This document shows, piece after piece, positions 1 through 5,295 of a stretch of 9,220 nt of DNA; within the stretch, counting starts at the first letter, position 1; the number at the start of each line of letters is the position of its first letter. Source of the stretch: Candidatus Saccharimonadales bacterium. GTDB taxonomy: Bacteria > Patescibacteriota > Saccharimonadia > Saccharimonadales > Saccharimonadaceae. A model generated the notes under the pieces. It saw only the letters and a program-made list of their open reading frames with translations, made no database searches and was not told the DNA's origin. A program made the translations under genes and the position numbers. The stretch spans positions 1-9,220 of the forward strand of contig JASLCP010000002.1 in the NCBI GenBank assembly GCA_030151825.1, written 5' to 3'.

Positions 1-753
1 TTGGCATGTTTGATGGAGCTAAAACGTCGCGGTGTACGATGCCTAGGCGTGGTAAATGCAGTGGGTAGCACGATTGCTCGTGAAGTCGACGGCGGTGTCT
101 ATGTGCATGTCGGTGCAGAGATCAGCGTCGCCAGCACCAAGGCATTTACGTCACAGGTAGCAGCCATCACAATGTTTGGGCTGATGGTGGCACAGGCCAA
201 GGGCGCAAGCTCGAAGGACTTGAATAGCTATATTAACGAGCTGGATTTGCTGCCGAGCGAAATCGAATCAGTGCTGATTACTTCAGCTAAAGACGTGAAA
301 CGCATCGCCAAAAAATATGCCAAGTATGATCATGCCCTTTATGTAGGACGGGATACGCATTACCCGATTGCTATGGAGGGAGCCTTGAAGCTAAAAGAAG
401 TCAGTTATATTCATGCAGAAGGTTACGCGGCAGGCGAGCTCAAACACGGACCGATTGCATTGATTGACGATCGATTCTTTGAAGTTTGCTTTATTCAGGA
501 CAACTGGCTGTACGAGAAATCGCAGAGTAATTTAATCGAGATGAACGCTCGCGGAGCGCACGCGATTGTCGTGACTGACACGCAAAAACGGATTGCTGCG
601 GAGGAAGTGATTCGTGTCAAAACAAAGCTTGAATTGCTGACGCCACTTGTTTTTAATGTTGTATCGCAACTATTGGCGTATCATGTTGCAGTGGCGCGCG
701 GCAACGATGTCGATCAGCCAAGGAATTTGGCTAAGAGTGTGACGGTCGAATAA
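1..753 (+). CDS. glmS: Glutamine-fructose-6-phosphate aminotransferase, C-terminal isomerase part (5' end outside window)
   Basis: GlmS converts fructose-6-phosphate and glutamine to glucosamine-6-phosphate in the cytoplasm, the first committed step to UDP-GlcNAc. The visible 250 residues cover most of the two SIS (sugar isomerase) subdomains. Diagnostic stretches are VGSTIARE (21-28), EISVASTKAFTSQ (40-52), EGALKLKEVSYIHAE (126-140), AGELKHGP (144-151) and the C-terminal DQPRNLAKSVTVE, which ends the protein as in E. coli GlmS. E133, H149 and K245 align with the catalytic E. coli Glu488, His504 and Lys603. The TTG at position 1 is probably not a start: it falls on the Leu of the conserved DTLA-like segment, and a full enzyme has about 600 residues, so the glutaminase domain and first part of the isomerase domain lie upstream. 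The stop is 1 bp from the stop of the convergent glycosyltransferase gene. No frameshift or missing active-site residue is seen in this part. Confidence 0.96.
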   Translation: MACLMELKRRGVRCLGVVNAVGSTIAREVDGGVYVHVGAEISVASTKAFTSQVAAITMFGLMVAQAKGASSKDLNSYINELDLLPSEIESVLITSAKDVKRIAKKYAKYDHALYVGRDTHYPIAMEGALKLKEVSYIHAEGYAAGELKHGPIALIDDRFFEVCFIQDNWLYEKSQSNLIEMNARGAHAIVVTDTQKRIAAEEVIRVKTKLELLTPLVFNVVSQLLAYHVAVARGNDVDQPRNLAKSVTVE

Positions 754-754
754 C

Positions 755-1876
755 TTAGAGCTGATCGCTCACGATTTTTTTAATCTTGGTAATAAACAGT
801 GATTCGTCGAATCGTTTGGCTTTTCGCTGCAAGGTTGCGGGCATAAAGCGGATCATTTCGGCCTCTGAGATAGCGTCGATGATGGCTTCGGCGGTCTGTT
901 GTTTGAACAAGACGCCGCTGATACGGTCATCGACAATGTCGAGCGTACCGGCGCGTCCCAGGGCAATGACGGGTGCGCCAGCGGCCAGCGCCTCAGCTTG
1001 GACAATGCCAAAATCTTCTTCGGCGGCATAGAGAAAGCCGCGGGCTGATTCAAGCGCTTTTGTGACCATCTCGTCCGACGCATCGCCAAAGCGATCGGTA
1101 TAAAATTCGACGCTTGGACCGGCTTTTTGAACCAGGTTTTCATGGACGGGGCCATCGCCATAGACTTTGAGTTTTTTGTTCATGCGCGTGCAGGCTTCGA
1201 CGATGAGGTCAAACCGTTTGTATGGCAATTGGCGACCGAGCGTGACGTAATAGTCGCTGCGTTCGCGGGCGGGCGAAAAGCGCTTGGTGTCAACTGGCGG
1301 GTGAATGATCGTACTGGGTTTGTCGTAGTATTGTTTGATACGGTTCTGGGTTTCTGATGAGTTAGCGATAAAGACATCGACATTTTGCGCGGCCTTGTAA
1401 TCGAGTTTGCGCTGGCGTGGAATCATCAGCGGCATGAGTGTGCGGATAACGGGATTGAGTTTGCCGTAGCCTGGATCGCGGCGATATTCGCTATAGTGGC
1501 TCCAATAATAACGAGCGGGTGTGTGGCAATAACTAATGATTTTTTGGTCGGGTCGTGCTTTTGTAACGTGGTTGGCATGCAGGTACGAACTGGTGATAAT
1601 AATGTCGAATTCGCTGAGGTCGAGCTTTTTCATGGCGCGCTCGGCGACGGTTGGCAGGAGTTTGTGAAAACGACGGACGGTGCGTGGCAGTTTTTGCAAT
1701 CTCGAGGTACGCACGTCAAGCTGCTGAAAGGCTGGTAGCTTATTTTTGTCGTACAGAGCGGTATAAATCGGCGCGTCAGGGAACGCTTGGTGGAGTGCTA
1801 GTACGACGTTTTCGGCGCCACCCATAGTCATGAGAAAGTCACAGACAATGGCGATTTTTGGTGACGATGTTAGCAT
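755..1876 (-). CDS. GT4-family glycosyltransferase (WbaZ/mannosyltransferase-like)
   Basis: This is probably a cytoplasmic, membrane-associated GT-B glycosyltransferase that adds a sugar from a nucleotide donor to a lipid-linked glycan. Its 373 residues are a normal family length. The N-terminal acceptor half has the glycine-rich loop GGAE (19-22) and CHTPARYYW (117-125), typical of WbaZ-type mannosyl/rhamnosyl transferases. The C-terminal donor half has HPPVDTKRF (192-200), GRQLPYKRFD (214-223) and the nucleotide-sugar motif EEDFGIVQAEALAAGAPVIA (286-305), which contains the E-x7-E signature of GT4 enzymes. No signal peptide or membrane span is visible. The ATG shares its A with the TAA of the upstream sugar phosphotransferase gene (TAATG) and is preceded by a strong Shine-Dalgarno sequence, so the two genes form a coupled operon. 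Donor and acceptor sugars cannot be told from sequence. Confidence 0.9.
   Translation of the reverse strand: MLTSSPKIAIVCDFLMTMGGAENVVLALHQAFPDAPIYTALYDKNKLPAFQQLDVRTSRLQKLPRTVRRFHKLLPTVAERAMKKLDLSEFDIIITSSYLHANHVTKARPDQKIISYCHTPARYYWSHYSEYRRDPGYGKLNPVIRTLMPLMIPRQRKLDYKAAQNVDVFIANSSETQNRIKQYYDKPSTIIHPPVDTKRFSPARERSDYYVTLGRQLPYKRFDLIVEACTRMNKKLKVYGDGPVHENLVQKAGPSVEFYTDRFGDASDEMVTKALESARGFLYAAEEDFGIVQAEALAAGAPVIALGRAGTLDIVDDRISGVLFKQQTAEAIIDAISEAEMIRFMPATLQRKAKRFDESLFITKIKKIVSDQL
758..781 (+). terminator. Weak candidate terminator for glmS
   Basis: Just after the glmS stop, GAGC (758-761) can pair with GCTC (767-770) around a 5-nt loop, followed by ACGA and seven T (775-781). The stem has only 4 bp and is separated from the T-run, so this is a poor intrinsic terminator. 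It lies inside the 3' coding end of the convergent glycosyltransferase gene, the only place available because the stops are 1 bp apart. Confidence 0.25.
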
Positions 1877-3312
1877 TATTTTGCTCCTTTTTTGCGCAGC
1901 ACGACGGCGACGGTTTTGAATAAAATTTTGATATCAAGCCAGAATGACCAGTTTTGTGCGTAGAATAATTCGAGTTCGATGCGCTCCTCGAAACTCAAGT
2001 TGCTACGACCTGACACTTGCCAGAGACCGGTCACGCCCGATTTGACGCTGTGTAGGAGTGCGGTGCGGCTGCGTGAGAATTTAGCCTCTTGTGGCAAGAT
2101 GGGGCGCGGACCCACCAGGCTGAGGTCGCCGCGAAGGACATTGAATAATTGCGGTAATTCATCTAGTGATGTCTTGCGCAAAAAGTTGCCAAAGCGCGTG
2201 ATGCGCGGATCGTCAACGACTTTGTGGTGCTGGCGATATTCGGCGGCCAAGTCATCTCGACCCATGTCTTCAAATTCGAGGGCGGCGTCTTTTTTGCCAA
2301 ACTTGCTGCTCATACTGCGGAATTTAATCAGGTCGACGGGTTTTGAGAATTGGCTGAGACGTTTACTGATATAAAAGACCGGACCGGGATTGAGGAGTTT
2401 TTGGAGGATAATGAGGAGCAAGAAGACTGGCGACAATACAATAATAAGGAGTAATGCGATAATCCGATCAAAGATACTTTTGGCAATAGCGCCCCAGCCG
2501 ATTAACGGCGTTTGGCTGACTGAAATCATTGGATAGCCCAAAAAGACGTCGACGGTGTTTTTGCCGGCATAAAATTCAGGGTCGCCAGGGATAAAACTAT
2601 AACTAATATGATTGGTCTGGGCGGCCGATAACACCCGCTGGTTTTTCTCGTCATTTTCGTATAGATCAGTCTGGATAATGGTGGTAATTCGCAACTCACG
2701 AAGTTGCTTTAGGGCAGTATCAGCAGATGTAAAATGAATCACGTCGAGTCCCGGTGGCACCAAACGGGCTGGTCCAGCAATCGCAATAATCTGAAAACCA
2801 CTTTTGACCGTGTGTGATAAATTATCGGCAATATCACGTGTGGCAGGACTGTTACCGACAACCAACACGCGCTGGATGCCGCGACCAAAACGGAAGAGGA
2901 TACTGCGCGTAATACGTAAAACCTCTCGCTCGAACACGATCAGCAAAAACGAAATACCAAGGGAATACGCTGCGACGAGTCGTGCCGGAAAAATCGCCCT
3001 CTCGCTGATATACTCCCAGCCAATGACCAGCAAGATGCCGATAAATGCACCAATCGCAATCTTGCCCCACTCGACCAACCGGCGATTATACGTACTGCTG
3101 TTATACAGTCCCAGTGTGGCAAAGATCAGGATCCAAAACGGTACAATTGTCAAAAACGCCATAAAATAATCGGCGGCGTAAACGTCGCTGAGGAGGGGGC
3201 GATGGTCGTATTGCACACGAGCGATATAGGCGAGAGAAAAGGCGCCCAGCAGGACTAATGTGTCAGCGATGACAAGGATGAGGCTATAGAACTTGGTGTT
3301 TTTGGTCGGCAT
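1876..3312 (-). CDS. Undecaprenyl-phosphate sugar phosphotransferase (WcaJ/PglC-type, exopolysaccharide initiation)
   Basis: This membrane enzyme transfers a sugar-1-phosphate from a nucleotide sugar to a polyprenyl phosphate, starting a surface glycan. With start 3312 it has 478 residues, the usual length for large polyprenyl-phosphate glycosyl-1-phosphate transferases. There are four N-terminal membrane spans (about 9-31, 48-70, 84-102, 107-129) and a Rossmann-like CoA-binding-3 domain beginning RVLVVGNSP (148-156). The C-terminal catalytic domain has a re-entrant hydrophobic helix (about 279-307), then PGPVFY (309-314), KFRSM (330-334), DDPRITRFG (367-375), SLDELPQLFNVLRGDLSLVG (382-401) with the catalytic Asp384-Glu385 pair, GPRP (401-404) and GLWQVSGR (429-436). 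The frame stays open upstream to 3492, but that extension is unlike the family, lies antisense to another small gene, and begins before the promoter at 3328-3336. MPTKNTKF is therefore preferred. The gene heads a two-gene operon with the GT4 gene. The sugar is not predictable. Confidence 0.93.
   Translation of the reverse strand: MPTKNTKFYSLILVIADTLVLLGAFSLAYIARVQYDHRPLLSDVYAADYFMAFLTIVPFWILIFATLGLYNSSTYNRRLVEWGKIAIGAFIGILLVIGWEYISERAIFPARLVAAYSLGISFLLIVFEREVLRITRSILFRFGRGIQRVLVVGNSPATRDIADNLSHTVKSGFQIIAIAGPARLVPPGLDVIHFTSADTALKQLRELRITTIIQTDLYENDEKNQRVLSAAQTNHISYSFIPGDPEFYAGKNTVDVFLGYPMISVSQTPLIGWGAIAKSIFDRIIALLLIIVLSPVFLLLIILQKLLNPGPVFYISKRLSQFSKPVDLIKFRSMSSKFGKKDAALEFEDMGRDDLAAEYRQHHKVVDDPRITRFGNFLRKTSLDELPQLFNVLRGDLSLVGPRPILPQEAKFSRSRTALLHSVKSGVTGLWQVSGRSNLSFEERIELELFYAQNWSFWLDIKILFKTVAVVLRKKGAK
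1884..1890 (-). promoter_or_regulatory. Shine-Dalgarno sequence for the GT4 gene
   Basis: On the minus strand, AAAGGAG lies 7 nt before the ATG (1876-1874), inside the last codons of the upstream gene. It fixes the start and fits reinitiation after the overlapping TAA. It is the best ribosome site in the window, in contrast to the genes that start close behind a promoter and have none. Confidence 0.8.
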
Positions 3313-3327
3313 AGCTTGGTGACTATT

Positions 3328-3336
3328 AGTATAGCA
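3328..3336 (-). promoter_or_regulatory. Extended -10 promoter of the sugar phosphotransferase operon
   Basis: The minus strand reads TG-C-TATACT (3336 to 3328), an extended -10 element 15 nt upstream of the ATG at 3312. No convincing -35 box is seen at the normal distance, as is common for extended -10 promoters. The predicted transcript starts near 3321, giving a leader of about 9 nt with no clear Shine-Dalgarno sequence. Confidence 0.6.
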
Positions 3337-3388
3337 CGAATCGAGATAATAAACGGGCGTGTAATAGGGATAGAATTGTAAACGCTTA

Positions 3389-3397
3389 TGGTATGAT
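3389..3397 (+). promoter_or_regulatory. Extended -10 promoter of the 50-codon membrane peptide gene
   Basis: TG-G-TATGAT (3389-3397) is an extended -10 element. The ATG at 3404 begins 6 nt after it, where transcription would be expected to start, so the mRNA is probably leaderless. It is divergent from the promoter at 3328-3336, so the 91 bp between start codons carries both. Confidence 0.5.
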
Positions 3398-3403
3398 GAG
3401 AGT

Positions 3404-3556
3404 ATGGTAAAAACGAAAAAGGCAGTAAAGAACAAACGAATTGGATCATTGATCGGTGTACGGCAATGGCTGGTGGTGGCACTTTTGGTCATTGCCTTAC
3501 TGGCGTTTGGGCTAGTGGTGTATGGTGCGGACCGTGCATGGGGCGGCGCGCTGTAA
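3404..3556 (+). CDS. Small single-span membrane peptide (50 aa), unknown function
   Basis: I do not recognise a family. The ORF runs ATG to TAA and encodes 50 residues. It has a strongly basic N-terminus (MVKTKKAVKNKR, 1-12), a hydrophobic segment (about 22-40, rich in V, L, A) and a short tail YGADRAWGGAL (40-50). The positive-inside rule predicts a cytoplasmic N-terminus and a roughly 10-residue external C-terminus. Support for a real gene is the extended -10 element 6 nt before the ATG, the gene-like basic/hydrophobic pattern, and its position filling the otherwise empty gap between the sugar phosphotransferase and O-antigen ligase genes. Against it are its short length and the absence of a Shine-Dalgarno sequence, although other genes here lack one too. 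It could be a small subunit or regulator of the glycan machinery. That is inference from position only. Confidence 0.55.
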   Translation: MVKTKKAVKNKRIGSLIGVRQWLVVALLVIALLAFGLVVYGADRAWGGAL

Positions 3557-3584
3557 TCTCTTGCACAGAGCTATGGCCAACTGA

Positions 3585-3593
3585 TGGTACAAT
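3585..3593 (+). promoter_or_regulatory. Extended -10 promoter of the O-antigen ligase-like gene
   Basis: TG-G-TACAAT (3585-3593) is an extended -10 element. The ATG at 3603 is 9 nt further on, so the transcript would be leaderless or have a leader of 1-3 nt. No Shine-Dalgarno sequence is present. TTGCAC at 3561-3566 is 21 nt upstream of the hexamer, too far for a standard -35. TGGT (3585-3588) and ACCA (3597-3600) form a small dyad around the -10. Confidence 0.6.
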
Positions 3594-3602
3594 AGCACCA
3601 GT

Positions 3603-4916
3603 ATGAAAGACAGACTTCTTGGCCGCAGTATTCTCGCTATCGAAGTCGCTATCCTCGTCGGCGTGACGGTTCACGCGCCGCTGACCGTGTGGTTAGGCAC
3701 GCTTTTTCCGGAGTATAGCGAGCTCATAAAGTCGTGGAAAGAGCTGCTGATGGGCCTTTGTTTGCTACTTGTTGCGGTATACGTCACGCGGCGGCATAGC
3801 TGGTCTGACCTGTGGCGTGATTGGCTGATTCGACTGTCGGCAGGCTACGCATTGCTACATATGGCGTTGCTGGCGTGGCAGCCTCAAGCTGCACTGGCGG
3901 CGGGTGTGGGGATGATGATTGACCTACGATATGCGTTGTTTTTTGTGATGGTGTATGTGACGGCACGCTACATAGTGGTGGCACGGCGAACGCTACTGAT
4001 AGCGGCACTGATTGGTGCGGCGATCGTCATTGGTTTTGCAGCGCTCCAAATAACGGTACTACCTGATGATATTTTGGCATCGATTGGCTATAGCAAACAG
4101 ACGATTGCGCCATATTTGACAGTGGATTTGAACCACGCATATATCCGGATTAATAGTACGTTACGTGGGCCAAATCCCGTGGGTGCCTATGCGGGAATGT
4201 GTTTGGCGCTGAGCAGCGCGTATTTATTGGTGCGGCGCGATAGGCTTACTCGACAACAATGGATCGGTGGTGGTCTATTGGCAGTTGGTAGTGTCGCTGC
4301 GTTATGGGCCAGTTATTCGCGCAGCGCAGTGGTGGCGGCAATTGCAATGGTGGTAGTGGTGACAGGTGTGGCAAGCGCCCGTTCACTCAAGCAATACTGG
4401 CAGATTGGCGTGTTGGCGTTTGTTGTTGTGCTTATCGCGGGTGTGGCATCTCTGCAAAATCACACTTTTGTGTCGAACGTATTGCTACACGAGAACCCGA
4501 ATGGTGGCAGCGCCCAAAAGTCGAATGAGGGGCATGTTGATTCGCTGCATGATGGGTTGCTGCGGATGACGCGCCAGCCGCTGGGCGGAGGGATCGGCAG
4601 TACGGGATCGGCATCGCTACAGAGTGGGCAGCCGCTAACGATTGAAAATCAGTATTTGTTTGTCGCACACGAAACAGGCTGGTTGGGGTTGATGCTGTTT
4701 GTCGGATTGTTCGGCATGGTGCTATGGCGACTGTGGCTGCGACGTTCGGATTGGTTGGCGCTTGGTGTCCTCGCGAGTGGTATTGGACTAGCACTAATTG
4801 GATTGCTGCTGCCGGTATGGGCAGACGACACTGTGGCGATTATTTGGTGGGGCCTTGCGGGTCTTGCGATAGGGTATACGGGAGAAATACGTGGAAAAAA
4901 ACGCACGCGCCACTAA
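3603..4916 (+). CDS. O-antigen ligase/polymerase-like membrane protein (Wzy_C/WaaL superfamily)
   Basis: This is probably an inner-membrane GT-C-type enzyme that polymerises or transfers a lipid-linked glycan on the outer face of the membrane. It has 437 residues and about 11-12 hydrophobic segments (for example 48-62, 97-121, 130-152, 193-210, 220-257, 266-284, 357-377, 384-425). Family-like features are STLRGPNPVGAYAGM (185-199) with a conserved Arg and the NPVG turn, SYSRSA (237-242), and a large external loop (about 285-350) holding GHVDSLHDGL (310-319), LGGGIGSTG (327-335) and ENQYLFVAHETGWLGL (348-363). Arg and His residues in such regions are functionally important in WaaL-type ligases. 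The start is the ATG just behind an extended -10 promoter. Its last 26 bp overlap the LexA-like gene. With the phosphotransferase and GT4 genes it forms a minimal glycan locus. Ligase versus polymerase cannot be decided here, and the acceptor is unknown. Confidence 0.85.
   Translation: MKDRLLGRSILAIEVAILVGVTVHAPLTVWLGTLFPEYSELIKSWKELLMGLCLLLVAVYVTRRHSWSDLWRDWLIRLSAGYALLHMALLAWQPQAALAAGVGMMIDLRYALFFVMVYVTARYIVVARRTLLIAALIGAAIVIGFAALQITVLPDDILASIGYSKQTIAPYLTVDLNHAYIRINSTLRGPNPVGAYAGMCLALSSAYLLVRRDRLTRQQWIGGGLLAVGSVAALWASYSRSAVVAAIAMVVVVTGVASARSLKQYWQIGVLAFVVVLIAGVASLQNHTFVSNVLLHENPNGGSAQKSNEGHVDSLHDGLLRMTRQPLGGGIGSTGSASLQSGQPLTIENQYLFVAHETGWLGLMLFVGLFGMVLWRLWLRRSDWLALGVLASGIGLALIGLLLPVWADDTVAIIWWGLAGLAIGYTGEIRGKKRTRH
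4880..4884 (+). promoter_or_regulatory. Shine-Dalgarno sequence for the LexA-like gene
   Basis: GGGAG lies 6 nt before the GTG at 4891, within the coding end of the O-antigen ligase-like gene. It supports the GTG start and co-translation from the same transcript. Confidence 0.65.
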
Positions 4917-5286
4917 AAAACAACGCGAATTATTGGCATTTATTGACGGGTTTATCAAGGGTAATGGCTATGGCCCAAGCTATCGTGAAGTGATGCGAGC
5001 ACTCGGCTATCGGTCGGTATCGACAGTGGCGGTGCATGTTGATGGGCTGATTGCGGCGGGATACTTGCGCAAGCGTGACCGTTCGGCGCGCTCAATCGAA
5101 GTAGTCGGACTGAGTGTGGCGCCAGCGACGCCAGCCAAGTTGCAAGATAACCACGAAACGTGGCTCAAACAGCAAGTTGCCACAAAACTAAAAGATAATA
5201 CGATGTCAGAAACACAACGAAAAGCACTGATTGAGACGCTGGAAATCCTTGGTATAACACCTGATGACGAAACGCTAGTGATATAA
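4891..5286 (+). CDS. LexA-type winged-helix DNA-binding protein without the protease domain
   Basis: This is probably a cytoplasmic transcription regulator. Residues 6-72 match the LexA N-terminal winged helix: QRELLAFIDGFIKGNGYGPS (11-30), YREVMRALGYRS (31-42), a recognition helix VSTVAVHVDGLIAAGY (43-58) and a wing ending SARSIEVV (65-72). The pattern resembles Gram-positive LexA (GYPPS-REI, SSSTV, AIEIL). Full LexA has about 200 residues with an Ala-Gly cleavage site and a Ser/Lys S24 protease domain. Here only about 56 residues follow, with a linker VAPATPAK (76-83) and two predicted helices (about 89-104, 107-120). No protease motif is seen, so RecA-stimulated self-cleavage is not expected. 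The start is GTG with GGGAG upstream. It overlaps the O-antigen ligase-like gene by 26 bp, and its stop lies inside the -10 box of the next gene. Its target is unknown; control of the neighbouring envelope genes is inferred from position. Confidence 0.82.
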   Translation: MEKNARATKKQRELLAFIDGFIKGNGYGPSYREVMRALGYRSVSTVAVHVDGLIAAGYLRKRDRSARSIEVVGLSVAPATPAKLQDNHETWLKQQVATKLKDNTMSETQRKALIETLEILGITPDDETLVI

Positions 5287-5294
5287 TAGATCAC
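5278..5294 (+). repeat. Short inverted repeat around the -10 box, possible operator
   Basis: GTGAT (5278-5282) and ATCAC (5290-5294) form a perfect 5-bp dyad with a 7-bp spacer, spanning the -10 hexamer and probable transcription start. The geometry suits a dimeric winged-helix repressor, and such a gene lies immediately upstream. A 5-bp dyad can also arise by chance. Confidence 0.3.
5279..5287 (+). promoter_or_regulatory. Extended -10 promoter of the serine hydrolase gene, overlapping the preceding stop codon
   Basis: TG-A-TATAAT (5279-5287) is a consensus extended -10 element. The TAA stop of the LexA-like gene (5284-5286) is inside the hexamer. The ATG at 5296 starts 8 nt further on with no Shine-Dalgarno sequence, so a leaderless or nearly leaderless mRNA is expected. 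Confidence 0.7.
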
Positions 5295-5295
5295 A

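Noticed and set aside
1..3. TTG at position 1 as the glmS start
   Set aside because: It corresponds to Leu within the conserved DTLA-like segment of the isomerase domain; the gene begins upstream of the window.
1385..1738. 117-codon plus-strand open frame inside the GT4 gene
   Set aside because: Antisense shadow of a well-supported glycosyltransferase, with no family motifs, promoter or ribosome site seen.
1979..2374. 131-codon plus-strand open frame inside the sugar phosphotransferase gene
   Set aside because: Antisense to the catalytic domain, low-complexity basic/serine-rich product, no start signals.
3313..3492. 60-residue N-terminal extension of the sugar phosphotransferase (start at 3492)
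   Set aside because: It does not resemble the family N-terminus, lies upstream of the extended -10 promoter at 3336-3328 and is antisense to the small membrane peptide gene. MPTKNTKF at 3312 gives a normal-length protein.
4891..5286. LexA-like gene as a frameshifted full LexA
   Set aside because: No S24 protease-like sequence occurs downstream; the next gene begins 9 bp after the stop in an unrelated protein with its own promoter.
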